Source: Vibrio nitrifigilis (lineage in GTDB: Bacteria > Pseudomonadota > Gammaproteobacteria > Enterobacterales > Vibrionaceae). From it: 64,000 bases of DNA. Below, in pieces: positions 9,062-17,555 of the stretch. Location: assembly GCF_015686695.1 (NCBI RefSeq), contig NZ_JADPMR010000004.1:1612001-1676000 (forward strand), in the 5' to 3' direction. Both the position numbers and the translations under genes were made by a program. The notes under the pieces were generated by a model that was not told where the DNA came from, ran no database searches, and worked only from the letters and a program-made list of their open reading frames with translations. The stretch's first letter is position 1, and each line of letters begins with the position of its first letter.

Positions 9062-9897
9062 GAACAATGATGGCTCTATTGTATCGAGAGTGGATTGAAA
9101 ATCGGTCAGTCGCAAGAACGCCATTGTGGATTGGTATCGCCAGTATCGCGCTATTTCTTTGGGTGGGGGCATCAGGCAATATCCAATGGTCAATGCAATA
9201 CAATGGCTCGAATGATTATCTATCATTTCTCAATATCTCTGGCCCAAGTGTGATAGTTGCATTGATGGTGGGGGGATTATCTCTGCTTATGACCACCGTG
9301 TATTTCCCCAAAACACTGCGTAAGGAGCGATTGGAAGGAAGTTTCATGTTCTGGCGTAGTATGCCGGTATCTAGCCATCAAACGCATATCGCCAAATTGA
9401 TTTTTGGGTTAGTGGTTATTCCCTTGACTTGCTCAGGTTTAGTGGTGGTTTTTGATCTCGCTGTGTGGATTATCGGTAGCATGATGACGGGAAATGTTAA
9501 TCCAGTTGGTCTGGTTCAAGTCGGGTCTTTTTGGATTGAGTTTCTTGGCCAAATGTTACTTATCGCTTTGTTTTTGATTCCCACAGCGTACTTAACGTTG
9601 TTAGTGTCTCAACTGGTTAGTTCGCCTTTGCTGGTACTATTGATTATTGCCTACGCAATTAAATGGTTGTCTCCGACATTATTGCAATCAGAGGTATTGA
9701 GCCATTACGTCAATGGTATTTTCAATATTCCGTTTAAAATTCTGAGTGGGGAAAATGTTTGGCATGTGATTACTCAATTTGGAGTTGGTTATTGGGTACT
9801 GTATATAGCAATGGGGTTGGTTTGTGCTTTGGGTAGCATCAGTTATTACGCGACGAATGAACTCTCTTGGCCTAACTGGCTGCCACGTAAATCATGA
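9058..9897 (+). CDS. ABC transporter permease of the GntR-linked operon
   Basis: 279 residues with about six hydrophobic helices (first near residues 20-36), consistent with an ABC-2 type membrane subunit. No motif points to a substrate. ATG 9058 overlaps the stop of the ATPase gene and a GGAGG (9046-9050) lies upstream. No periplasmic binding protein gene is present, so export or a bacitracin/cell-wall-stress type role is more likely than import. A terminator follows within 41 bp. Confidence 0.8.
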   Translation: MRTMMALLYREWIENRSVARTPLWIGIASIALFLWVGASGNIQWSMQYNGSNDYLSFLNISGPSVIVALMVGGLSLLMTTVYFPKTLRKERLEGSFMFWRSMPVSSHQTHIAKLIFGLVVIPLTCSGLVVVFDLAVWIIGSMMTGNVNPVGLVQVGSFWIEFLGQMLLIALFLIPTAYLTLLVSQLVSSPLLVLLIIAYAIKWLSPTLLQSEVLSHYVNGIFNIPFKILSGENVWHVITQFGVGYWVLYIAMGLVCALGSISYYATNELSWPNWLPRKS

Positions 9898-9937
9898 TCT
9901 CATTTAGAATAGGGTATTAGCTAACAGTATCCCGCCT

Positions 9938-9963
9938 AAAAGGAGAGGTTCTCTCTCCTTTTT
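9938..9963 (+). terminator. Terminator of the GntR-ABC operon
   Basis: AAAAGGAGAG (9938-9947) pairs with CTCTCCTTTT (9953-9962) across a five-base loop and runs into further T residues. Confidence 0.85.
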
Positions 9964-10315
9964 GATTCATATCCACATTTGTTTACAGTGTTTTGTTGCT
10001 TATGTCTCATTAATTTTTTGTATGGCTCAATAAAATTGACAGTGCATAGGTCTTTTTAATCGGCCTTGTATCTGTTCATTGATGAGAAACCGCACCGTAA
10101 TTGCTGTAACGCTATAACCCAACTCTGTTGTCTATAAAGTTAACCGGGTCTTATCCTTGTCCAGATGAATTCATCCTTAGATAAGATTTTTTGCTATTTG
10201 AAGTGATATAGACGAGTCCAAGCCCTGTTCAATAACGAAAGGAATGGTGACTCCCTTTCAACGTGATTGCACGGTGTAGTGGTCCATGCTGCCATACGTA
10301 TCTTACTAAGGGAAA
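9964..10315. other. Intergenic stretch without a recognised gene
   Basis: No open frame or RNA motif is recognised here. A short piece at 10228-10263 (GGAATGGT..TTTCAACGTGATTG) matches the interior of the 266-bp repeat that begins at 10316, suggesting an older, decayed copy next to the intact one. Confidence 0.4.
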
Positions 10316-10581
10316 TATACCCAAGTAACCTCAAGATGCTGTTTCAGCGAGAATGGTTTCGCTCTTAGGCAAGGCACTGATTTGAAGACATAGTCATTCT
10401 ACGTTGAAAATCAGTAACACCGCCTAGGAGCGAATACAACTCGCCCTTTGGGAGCTCATCAACAAACCTATTTCTGCGCTCAATCACGTTGAAAGGGAAT
10501 AACCATTCCTGCCGTGATTGAGCTTGACCTAGGCTCGTTGATGAAGCTCTGAATCCTGCATCTTGAGGTCATTTGGGTATA
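10316..10581 (+). repeat. 266-bp palindromic intergenic repeat, full copy A
   Basis: Bounded by terminal inverted repeats: TATACCCAAGTAACCTCAAG at the left and the near-inverse CTTGAGGTCATTTGGGTATA at the right (two mismatches in about 24 bp). The interior holds two long hairpin arms, one from CGCTCTTAGGC to GCCTAGGAGCG and one from GAGCTCATCAAC to GTTGATGAAGCTC. The same 266-bp unit is present inverted at 58977-59242. It has no coding capacity, so a MITE-like element mobilised in trans is the simplest view. The right end lies 30 bp before the start of the chemoreceptor gene. Confidence 0.85.
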
Positions 10582-10611
10582 ATAATAACGATATTCCAGA
10601 ATAGGATTCTC

Positions 10612-12498
10612 ATGTTTACTACAATCTCATTGCGAACCAAGCTAGCCTTGGCAGCGGGACTTGCAATCATTCTTGGGGGAGTGATTGTTGAAGTGTTATC
10701 ATTTCGCGCGTCGTTAGTGCATTTAGATCAACAAGTCGAAAAAAACCTCCAAAGTACAGCGGCTTCTTATAACCAATATGTAACGGATTGGCTCAAATCA
10801 AAAGAGCGTTCTCTTACTTCAATTTCTTCAGATGTAGATTCAGATCAAGTCAAAAATCAACTCATTCAAGCTAAAAAATCGGCTGATTTTGATAACGTTT
10901 TTCTCGCTTACCCAGATGGTTCGCAACAAAATGCGAATGATGCAACATTGGCACCAGATAATAATGATCCACGTATTTGGGGATGGTATCGCAACGCGAA
11001 AGCGAATCCTGGTGAAGTGTATATGGACAATCCAACCGTAGCCTCTGCAACGGGGGCAAATGTTGTATCCTTAGGCCGAGCCATCACTTTACATGGGCAG
11101 ATGGTCGTACTAGGCGCGGATATGCAAATTACTGACATCTTAAACACGATGAAACAAGTCATATTGCCCGGTGATGGCTATATGTTTATTGCTAATGCGC
11201 AAGGTAATGTGTTTGCTCACTCTGATACATCATTATTGAATCAGAGCGTGAGTAAACTAGGGCTAAGCTATGATGACATCAAACATAGTGCAACATCACA
11301 ACGCGATATTCGCACAACGGTAAATGGTGAGGATGTGGTGTTGTACGCTCGACCCATTAAAGGCACTCGTCTTCATAGTGTCATTGTTGTCGACCGAGAC
11401 TCTTTAGTCGATCCATTATTCGCTGGTTTATGGAAACAAATTTTCGCGACCCTTATTGTCGTGGTTCTTTGTGCGGTGCTGTTTAATCTATTATGTAATG
11501 CGTTATTGAAACCGCTTAAAAATGTGTCTAAAGCCCTTGCCCAAATTGCAGAGGGTAATGGTGACCTCACTTTACGCATTAAAGTGGAACACCAAGATGA
11601 AATTGGTGAATTAGCCAATAACTTCAATCACTTTGTGGGTAGCCTACAACAGCTAATTAGCAATATTCGTCACCAAGCGGAACAGTTATCTGAACAAGCA
11701 GAGCAAGGTTCGAAACGTGCTCACGATACGGCCTCTGAATTGGCGATGCAACAGCAAGAGATTACGTTAGTTGCTACTGCTGTTACTGAAATGGCTTCGG
11801 CCACTCAGGAAATTGCCGCACATGCAGAGCAGACTGCTCGAGCGTCACAAGATTCGACAGAAAGTACCCATCAAGGTTATGAACTGGTTGCTAATTCTCG
11901 TCAATCAATTACTGAGTTAGCAAGTGAAGTACAACGTGCGAGTGGAGTTATTGCTGAATTAGATAAGCACTCACAAGAGATTTCTAATGTTTTAAATTCT
12001 ATTCAAGAAATTGCGGAACAAACCAATTTATTGGCGCTTAATGCCGCGATAGAAGCCGCTCGGGCGGGTGAGCAGGGCAGAGGCTTTGCCGTGGTAGCTG
12101 ATGAGGTACGAATTCTTTCTCAACGTACTCATAGCTCCACTGATGTGATTAATAAAACTATTACGACATTACAAACGAGCACTGCACAAGCAGTAGCAAT
12201 TATGCAAAACAGTGAAACGTTAGCGCTTGGCTCTGTTGATGATGCTGACAAGGCTGCGGGTTCTCTAGAAGAGATTAAACAAGCCGTGGCTATCATCAGT
12301 GATATGGCGACACAAATCGCAACAGCGGCAGAAGAGCAGACTCATGTCACCAGTGAAATTACTCAAAACATTACTTCTATAAAAGATGTAACGGATTTGT
12401 TGGTAGAGGGGGCTCAAGGCAGTTTAGCTGAAGCAAATACGCTGAATCAGCAGTCTGAATCAATCAAAGAAAAAGTCGCTATGTTCAAACTTGGATAG
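10612..12498 (+). CDS. Methyl-accepting chemotaxis protein with Cache sensor
   Basis: 628 residues from ATG 10612, which has AGGA (10603-10606) five bases upstream; an upstream in-frame GTG-type start would lie inside the repeat. A membrane segment at about residues 10-32, a periplasmic double-Cache-like region to about 275 (with the GDGYMFIANAQGNVFAH strand), a second membrane segment, a HAMP domain (PLKNVSKALAQIAEGNGDLT) and a cytoplasmic signalling tip with EQTNLLALNAAIEAARAG. The ligand is unknown; Cache sensors bind amino acids or organic acids. There is no C-terminal CheR-tethering pentapeptide. Confidence 0.92.
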   Translation: MFTTISLRTKLALAAGLAIILGGVIVEVLSFRASLVHLDQQVEKNLQSTAASYNQYVTDWLKSKERSLTSISSDVDSDQVKNQLIQAKKSADFDNVFLAYPDGSQQNANDATLAPDNNDPRIWGWYRNAKANPGEVYMDNPTVASATGANVVSLGRAITLHGQMVVLGADMQITDILNTMKQVILPGDGYMFIANAQGNVFAHSDTSLLNQSVSKLGLSYDDIKHSATSQRDIRTTVNGEDVVLYARPIKGTRLHSVIVVDRDSLVDPLFAGLWKQIFATLIVVVLCAVLFNLLCNALLKPLKNVSKALAQIAEGNGDLTLRIKVEHQDEIGELANNFNHFVGSLQQLISNIRHQAEQLSEQAEQGSKRAHDTASELAMQQQEITLVATAVTEMASATQEIAAHAEQTARASQDSTESTHQGYELVANSRQSITELASEVQRASGVIAELDKHSQEISNVLNSIQEIAEQTNLLALNAAIEAARAGEQGRGFAVVADEVRILSQRTHSSTDVINKTITTLQTSTAQAVAIMQNSETLALGSVDDADKAAGSLEEIKQAVAIISDMATQIATAAEEQTHVTSEITQNITSIKDVTDLLVEGAQGSLAEANTLNQQSESIKEKVAMFKLG

Positions 12499-12547
12499 TT
12501 GATATCACTTGTTAAGTTATTTTCTACTATCACTCAAGTGATCATTT

Positions 12548-12582
12548 TCGAGGCTTTTATTATCCAATGATAAAAGCCTCGA
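12548..12582 (+). terminator. Hairpin after the chemoreceptor gene
   Basis: TCGAGGCTTTTAT (12548-12560) pairs with ATAAAAGCCTCGA (12570-12582), a 13-bp stem. The T-run after it is weak, so termination may be partial. Confidence 0.65.
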
Positions 12583-12836
12583 TAGTTTATACCGCACTTC
12601 CTCAACCACTTCTCGGATTTATACAGCAATAAGCTGAATACTACATTCATCACCTGTTAGTGATCTTATTCGATAAAAAGGCTTTTTTACCAATAAAATG
12701 CCGTATATATGGAAAATTTGTAAAATTTTATTCTTATTCTCACTATTTGATAATGCAATCCTTTAATTGGGATTAAATTCTCGATATATAAGAATATAGA
12801 TTTGAGATGAAAAACGATAAAGGCTAAAAAGAAAAC

Positions 12837-13574
12837 ATGAAAGGAACCAATAAAGCAGCGGCTAGTCCCGTTAATGAAAAAGCATTGCAGTTGTTGATGC
12901 AAGTGGCTGTGAATGACGAGCCCGTACCTGCAAAAGTTCTCAGCGAACAATTGCAAGTTCCGTTAAGTAGTCTTTATCGACATTTAAAGTTATTGAAAGA
13001 GTGGAACTTAATTGAAGAAAGTTCCCATGACAAAACGTTGATCATTGGGCCTGCTGCACTATTGCTGATGCGCAGTTATGGCACGAGTCAGCACAGTCTT
13101 GAAGATGTCGATGCTGTATTAACTCGTTTGCAAAAACAAACGGGAGAAATGGCGGCTTATATGGTTCCAGTTGGTTATCGCGCTTTATGTGTGAGCCAAA
13201 AAGAAAGTATGCAGGCGCTTCGTTGTAGCTACGTCCAGGGTCAAAGTCAACCATTGCTTCGTGGCGCCTCTTCTAAAGTAATGCTGGCATTTTTACCCTC
13301 ACAAAGGTGTGAAAAAATTCTTCGTTATTTCGGTGAAGATAGCCGATTAGATAAATGGCAAGCCGAGTTCGAAGTTATTCGTCAGCATGGATACGCTGTG
13401 AGCACGTCTGAAATTGATCCCGGGGTCTCGGGCATCAGTGCTCCAGTAATGAAAGGGAGTAAATTGATCGGTGCAATATCAGTGATGGCTCCAGCACATC
13501 GTGTTGAAGCACACAAGCAGCGTATCATTTTACATGTATTACAGGCCGCGCGAGCGTTGCCACCAGAAAGGTAA
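12837..13574 (+). CDS. IclR family transcriptional regulator
   Basis: 245 residues. The N-terminal helix-turn-helix spans about residues 12-65 (EKALQLLMQVAVNDEP, then VPLSSLYRHLKLLKEWNLI). The C-terminal effector domain ends with the IclR-type pattern of AVSTSEIDPGVSGISAPV and IGAISVMAPAHR. IclR proteins bind small carbon metabolites. Eight bases separate its stop from the next gene, which encodes a HutG-like fold protein lacking metal ligands, so the pair is probably one transcript. Effector and target unknown. Confidence 0.88.
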   Translation: MKGTNKAAASPVNEKALQLLMQVAVNDEPVPAKVLSEQLQVPLSSLYRHLKLLKEWNLIEESSHDKTLIIGPAALLLMRSYGTSQHSLEDVDAVLTRLQKQTGEMAAYMVPVGYRALCVSQKESMQALRCSYVQGQSQPLLRGASSKVMLAFLPSQRCEKILRYFGEDSRLDKWQAEFEVIRQHGYAVSTSEIDPGVSGISAPVMKGSKLIGAISVMAPAHRVEAHKQRIILHVLQAARALPPER

Positions 13575-13582
13575 TATTCATC

Positions 13583-14419
13583 ATGTTAGGTTTGTTCAAA
13601 CGCTATCGCTTGAATCGACATCATCCAGTTCATGTTTCTCCGTTCACGTTCCTAACTGCTTGTGAACGTGTAAAACCGATGTCATTGCTAGAGTTTGAAT
13701 CTGCACAACAGAGCTTAGAATCAGTGTCTGATTGGCTGTATCAACAAACGTCACCAACACAATATTGTGATGGTGGACATTTGATTCTTCGCGACGAAGC
13801 TGATTACCGTTACCAAGATTTACTTTTAAGACACATGACAATGCAATCAGTGCCTGTTTCTCTGGTTAATTGTCATGAATTGATCCTTGATGCTTTGCCA
13901 ATATTGACGGCTAACGAAGAGTCGGTTGGATTTGTACATATTGGTAATAGCTTTGAAATGAAACAAACATTAGATCCACAGTTAGGATCCGCATACCATT
14001 TCGTATTGTCACGATATTCAAACACCCAATTGTTTTGTATCGGGATCGATCCAGAACACGAGCCGAGCCAACGTTTTGAATACGCAGAAGATATGGGATG
14101 CAATTGGTTAACTGCAGAAGAGAGTGGCTTTGGATATCGTAGCCAACTTAAAAGCCAATTAAGTGATTACATTGATCGCTCTGAACATGTAGTACTAACT
14201 GTGGATCTAGCCTCTTTAGTACCAAGTAATGGTGTTAACGGCCCTAAAACGCTCGATTTGCAAACCGTAATAAGTGTATTCGTGCAAGCCGTAGCATCGG
14301 GTAAACTCAAATTGATTCAATTGGTGGGTGGGAGTGATAAATTAATTTATTCACGCCAAACTAAAGCGCTTATCGATGAACTGTGTCTCTTATCGACTGA
14401 AGTGATGCATGTTGCGTAG
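13583..14419 (+). CDS. Arginase-fold (HutG-like) protein with a degenerate metal site
   Basis: 278 residues that can be walked along formiminoglutamase (HutG) motif by motif. HutG GGGHE becomes VNCHE here (His kept). The DAHxD metal motif becomes HIGNSFE (all ligands lost). FxYCLGVSxxSNT-like becomes TQLFCIGIDPEHEPS. The DLD motif becomes TVDLASLVPSNGV (second Asp lost), followed by a region like the SAP and SGK blocks. HutG is a two-manganese enzyme of histidine breakdown, but this copy very probably cannot bind the metal pair. It may be a regulator or a binding protein. It follows the IclR gene by eight bases; ATG 13583 is a reasonable start. Alignment is by eye. Confidence 0.65.
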   Translation: MLGLFKRYRLNRHHPVHVSPFTFLTACERVKPMSLLEFESAQQSLESVSDWLYQQTSPTQYCDGGHLILRDEADYRYQDLLLRHMTMQSVPVSLVNCHELILDALPILTANEESVGFVHIGNSFEMKQTLDPQLGSAYHFVLSRYSNTQLFCIGIDPEHEPSQRFEYAEDMGCNWLTAEESGFGYRSQLKSQLSDYIDRSEHVVLTVDLASLVPSNGVNGPKTLDLQTVISVFVQAVASGKLKLIQLVGGSDKLIYSRQTKALIDELCLLSTEVMHVA

Positions 14420-14454
14420 TTTGTATTGTTGTCGGGGCGATATGAATGAAAACA

Positions 14455-14479
14455 ATCCCTCGCTTGGCGAGGGATTTCT
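14455..14479. terminator. Terminator between convergent genes
   Basis: ATCCCTCGC (14455-14463) pairs with GCGAGGGAT (14467-14475), three-base loop, then T-rich. It serves the IclR pair on the plus strand and possibly the HDOD gene on the minus strand. Confidence 0.8.
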
Positions 14480-14497
14480 CTATTTGAAGGGTAAGAA

Positions 14498-15328
14498 TTA
14501 GGCAGCGATCATTTGCTGAGCTAATTCCTTGCCACTCCCTCTGATTCGAGACACTTTTTCTTCAAAGGAAGCCGGTATATTAAGTACTTTGGCATCTTGG
14601 TGTTCAGCAATATAAATAACCTTTTGTTTTTCTCCCAACAACTCATCCCAATTTTGGTGGATATCACGAGAAAAATGCAAAGTGAACGCCAGTTTAGACG
14701 AAATCTTTGCTTTGTCAGGGCAGTCAAAATGTTCGATTGCATCGACCATATTTTCTGGGAATTTCCAGCTTTTAGCTAGCATTGCCCCAAGTCTTGGTGA
14801 TGATACGCCGAGTAATTCTTCTTCCACTGCCAGAGCTGATTCTCCGGCTTTCACTCGCTCGCTAATGAGTTTTGCTTGTTCGGGTATCAGTGAGTGAATA
14901 ATCAGTTCACCGATATCATGCAAAACACCTGTAGTAAAAGCTTCACTGGTATCTAAACCAATCTGTTCTGCGATTTTTTTGGTAATGAGGGCTGTTTCAA
15001 ATGTATTGGTCCAGTAAGTATCAAGATCAAGTGTCTCTAGATCTGAGAACGTATTTGAGAGTACTGAAGCAACGACTAAGGTTCTTACTGACTCCATACC
15101 AACTCGAATCAGTGCATCATTAATTGTTGAAACATCTCGCTGTCCACCGAAGTAAGCTGAGTTAGCCATTCGTAGTAAACGTGCGCTTAGTAACTGATCC
15201 AACTCCATTTTTTGTGCCAATAATTTAAAGTCGATCTCTTCTTTATTGACTAAGTCGAGTAAGTCTTGCAAAACTTTCGATAATCTTGGAATTTCGTTTA
15301 ACCGATTGAGTATCGTGGCTTGAATCAT
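14498..15328 (-). CDS. HDOD domain protein
   Basis: 276 residues from ATG 15328, chosen because GGAGAG lies seven bases upstream on the minus strand; a TTG at 15343 is in frame but would place that site inside the gene. The HDOD core covers about residues 8-210: LNEIPRLSKVLQDLLDLV, LSARLLRMANSAYF, INDALIRVGMESVRTLVVAS, then HDIGELIIHSLIP. HDOD proteins are non-catalytic relatives of HD phosphodiesterases used in signalling, often around chemotaxis, twitching or c-di-GMP. No second domain is attached. It is monocistronic, so the partner is unknown. Confidence 0.88.
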   Translation of the reverse strand: MIQATILNRLNEIPRLSKVLQDLLDLVNKEEIDFKLLAQKMELDQLLSARLLRMANSAYFGGQRDVSTINDALIRVGMESVRTLVVASVLSNTFSDLETLDLDTYWTNTFETALITKKIAEQIGLDTSEAFTTGVLHDIGELIIHSLIPEQAKLISERVKAGESALAVEEELLGVSSPRLGAMLAKSWKFPENMVDAIEHFDCPDKAKISSKLAFTLHFSRDIHQNWDELLGEKQKVIYIAEHQDAKVLNIPASFEEKVSRIRGSGKELAQQMIAA

Positions 15329-15743
15329 TATTTTTCTCTCCAATCATAGGCAACCAGGCAAACCTTATTGCTATATGGTTGTATATCTATTAGGCCTATA
15401 TTCAAGATTCCACTCACTGCTGGTGAAGTATCACTTACTGCATGTACGTCGGTGTATGGATCTCGCCCCCAAGGTCATCTATTTTTCGTGCGCATGATTC
15501 AGGGTCTATTTAATATAGAACAAGATATGAGTAACTGACAAAAATCGAAATAGAACACTACTTTAGGGTAAATATCGAGGGTATTAAAATAGTAGGGGTA
15601 CTTAAGATTTTGAATTTAAATGATATATTTTTGATTTCTGGATCATTATTAATCAATATGACAATTATTTGACCTATGCTTGATACAAAACTGTTGGCAG
15701 GCGTTTTAAAATTTATCCCATAATTTTATGGGGAGATTAACTC

Positions 15744-16508
15744 ATGTCATTACATTGGCGCGGTACAAGAAATAAATACGGTTTTGTCATGCTTGGTGCG
15801 TTTGCTGCTTTGTTACTACCGACTTGTTTTATCACCACGCCTATTAATCTCCTTTCTGATCCAAACTCTGCTTTGGCTGGCTTTTGGTATTATTTGTCTG
15901 CGACCGGCACGGGAATCGGGGGGATCATGACACTTGCTGTTCTCTTCATGTTGAGTTTTTGGAAGTCGCAATATTCTCGTAAGCAAAAGCTCAATTTTGT
16001 GTTGCAGTTTGTTGTATTACTGCTGTTGGCATTTATGTTGAAAAGTGGGATCAAATCAGTCACTGAAAGCCCTCGCCCTTATACTCAAGCAATGACTGAA
16101 GCGTTAGTTATTCCTGAGCCTCAACATTTTTATAAGCTCGATGAAGCGCAAAAAATACGTGCAATGAAAAAGATGGAAAATAGAGTGTCACCTTGGCGTA
16201 TAAAAAGCTGGCAAAGTGAAATGAACTATTCATTTCCATCAGGACACACAGTATTCGCCGCCATTTGTTTAGTCTTTTTTGGTGCACTATTAATGGATCA
16301 AAAACGTTATGCGACGTGTAACTTACTATTAATATGGGCGTTAGGTGTCGCCTATTCACGTATGTGGTTAGGCATGCATCGTCCGGAAGATTTATACGGA
16401 GCTGTGGCTTTAGCTACCTTATTATATTGGCGAGTACCAAAGCGCTATCCTGTGGTAAATCATCCAAGGGTTATGCCATGGTTGCAAAAGTTTCATTTGA
16501 TGGGATAG
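15744..16508 (+). CDS. pgpB: Membrane PAP2 phosphatase, PgpB-like
   Basis: 254 residues with about six membrane segments. The three acid-phosphatase motifs are complete: KSGIKSVTESPRP (C1), PSGH in FPSGHTVFAA (C2, acid/base His) and SRMWLGMHRPED (C3, nucleophile His). The large loop between C1 and C2 with ENRVSPWRIKSWQSE is as in E. coli PgpB, which removes phosphate from phosphatidylglycerophosphate and undecaprenyl pyrophosphate at the outer face of the inner membrane. GGGGAG stands before ATG 15744. It probably recycles the C55 carrier, the same pathway as the DUF368 protein at 34070-35002. Confidence 0.88.
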   Translation: MSLHWRGTRNKYGFVMLGAFAALLLPTCFITTPINLLSDPNSALAGFWYYLSATGTGIGGIMTLAVLFMLSFWKSQYSRKQKLNFVLQFVVLLLLAFMLKSGIKSVTESPRPYTQAMTEALVIPEPQHFYKLDEAQKIRAMKKMENRVSPWRIKSWQSEMNYSFPSGHTVFAAICLVFFGALLMDQKRYATCNLLLIWALGVAYSRMWLGMHRPEDLYGAVALATLLYWRVPKRYPVVNHPRVMPWLQKFHLMG

Positions 16509-16510
16509 AA

Positions 16511-16533
16511 AAGGGCCATGGCTAATGGCCCTT
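16511..16533. terminator. Terminator-like hairpin between pgpB and the DUF445 gene
   Basis: AAGGGCCAT (16511-16519) pairs with ATGGCCCTT (16525-16533). It starts three bases after the pgpB stop. The T-run is weak. Confidence 0.65.
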
Positions 16534-16568
16534 GTAGGTGTTTTCCGCTGGTTAAGGAAATATCTGTG

Positions 16569-17273
16569 TTACATCACTAGTGCAGAAATCACACCAATTA
16601 TGCCGCCGAAGACACCACCCCAAACCACGAGCCATCCTAGATGTTCGCGAATCATTTTTTGTACCATCTCTTTGACCATTTTAGGTGTCAGTTCGTTCAG
16701 ACGCTGCTCAATGATGGCTTCTACATCATCTTTAATACCGTCTTTCATTGAACCTGATTGTAACTGCTCTTTTAACGCCTGCTTAACGGGTTCACTCTGA
16801 CTGATATCAACCATAGCGTCTTGCATTTTTTCAACAAAAGGTTGTTTAAGCGGTTGCAGAGCGTCTGTGCCACCGAACATTGAAAGCATGCCACCAAATG
16901 AAGAGTTACTGATTACGTTAACCAAAGAATCGAAGGTTGGATTAAAGTCTACTTTAGCGATGACAGGTTCTAGGTTAATGCCTTTGTCGCCAGACATTTC
17001 TTTATTTAAAAAGCGATCAATATTCTCAGCAGTAAAAAACTGCTCCATCATTAGTGTCTTGATTGCACCTTTAAAAGCTTCAAAACGAGCCGGAATAACA
17101 CCTGAGCCGTATAATCCAGGTACCTTCTCAAATAGCATGTGGATAGCTAACCAGTTAGTGATCGCCCCTGAGAAAGCGAATAAGCCTGCATACATAACAA
17201 TGGTGTTTTGAGTGTAGTAGCCAGCGCCAAGCAAAATCAGAGAGATAATATTAGTAACGAAACTCTTATTCAT
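16569..17273 (-). CDS. DUF445 family membrane-anchored protein
   Basis: 234 residues. Hydrophobic segments at both ends (about 5-45 and 212-233) flank a soluble, helical middle, the DUF445 layout. The ITNWLAIHMLFE motif near residue 37 and the following PGLYGSGVIPARFEAFK are strongly family-typical. Function is unknown in the family. The gene converges on pgpB and shares the hairpin at 16511-16533. The minus-strand ribosome site before ATG 17273 is weak. Confidence 0.8.
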   Translation of the reverse strand: MNKSFVTNIISLILLGAGYYTQNTIVMYAGLFAFSGAITNWLAIHMLFEKVPGLYGSGVIPARFEAFKGAIKTLMMEQFFTAENIDRFLNKEMSGDKGINLEPVIAKVDFNPTFDSLVNVISNSSFGGMLSMFGGTDALQPLKQPFVEKMQDAMVDISQSEPVKQALKEQLQSGSMKDGIKDDVEAIIEQRLNELTPKMVKEMVQKMIREHLGWLVVWGGVFGGIIGVISALVM

Positions 17274-17367
17274 ATTGTTCTAGGTTCTGTTCGTGATGGA
17301 AAGAAATGCTAGAGATTTTAAGAGAAAAATGAACGAGGGGAAAGAGTTGAATTTGTTAGTAATATTT

Positions 17368-17409
17368 TATACCCACAATGACCTCTTGATATAGGATTCA
17401 GTGTTTCAT
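17368..17409 (-). repeat. Fragment of the 266-bp repeat (right end)
   Basis: TATACCCACAATGACCTC (17368-17385), followed by a region matching GGATTCAG and TTTCAT, is a decayed form of the inverted right end of the full repeat. It lies in the gap between the DUF445 gene and the glycosyltransferase gene. Confidence 0.6.
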
Positions 17410-17555
17410 TAACAAGTAAAATCTTACTATTACTCTGTTAATCTCACTAAGCTTACGAAAGCACTTTATTGGGACTTATCGTGGAGAACTTTTATGATAA
17501 CCTGTTGACTATTAAGGTAATGGAACAAACTATTCGCATGTGATTAGAGAGTGTT

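Noticed and set aside
10573..10611. Upstream extension of the chemoreceptor into the repeat
   Set aside because: The extra residues lie before the AGGA site of ATG 10612 and inside the repeat terminus.
12687..12956. Minus-strand frame over the IclR start
   Set aside because: AT-rich promoter sequence read in reverse; overlaps the IclR coding start.
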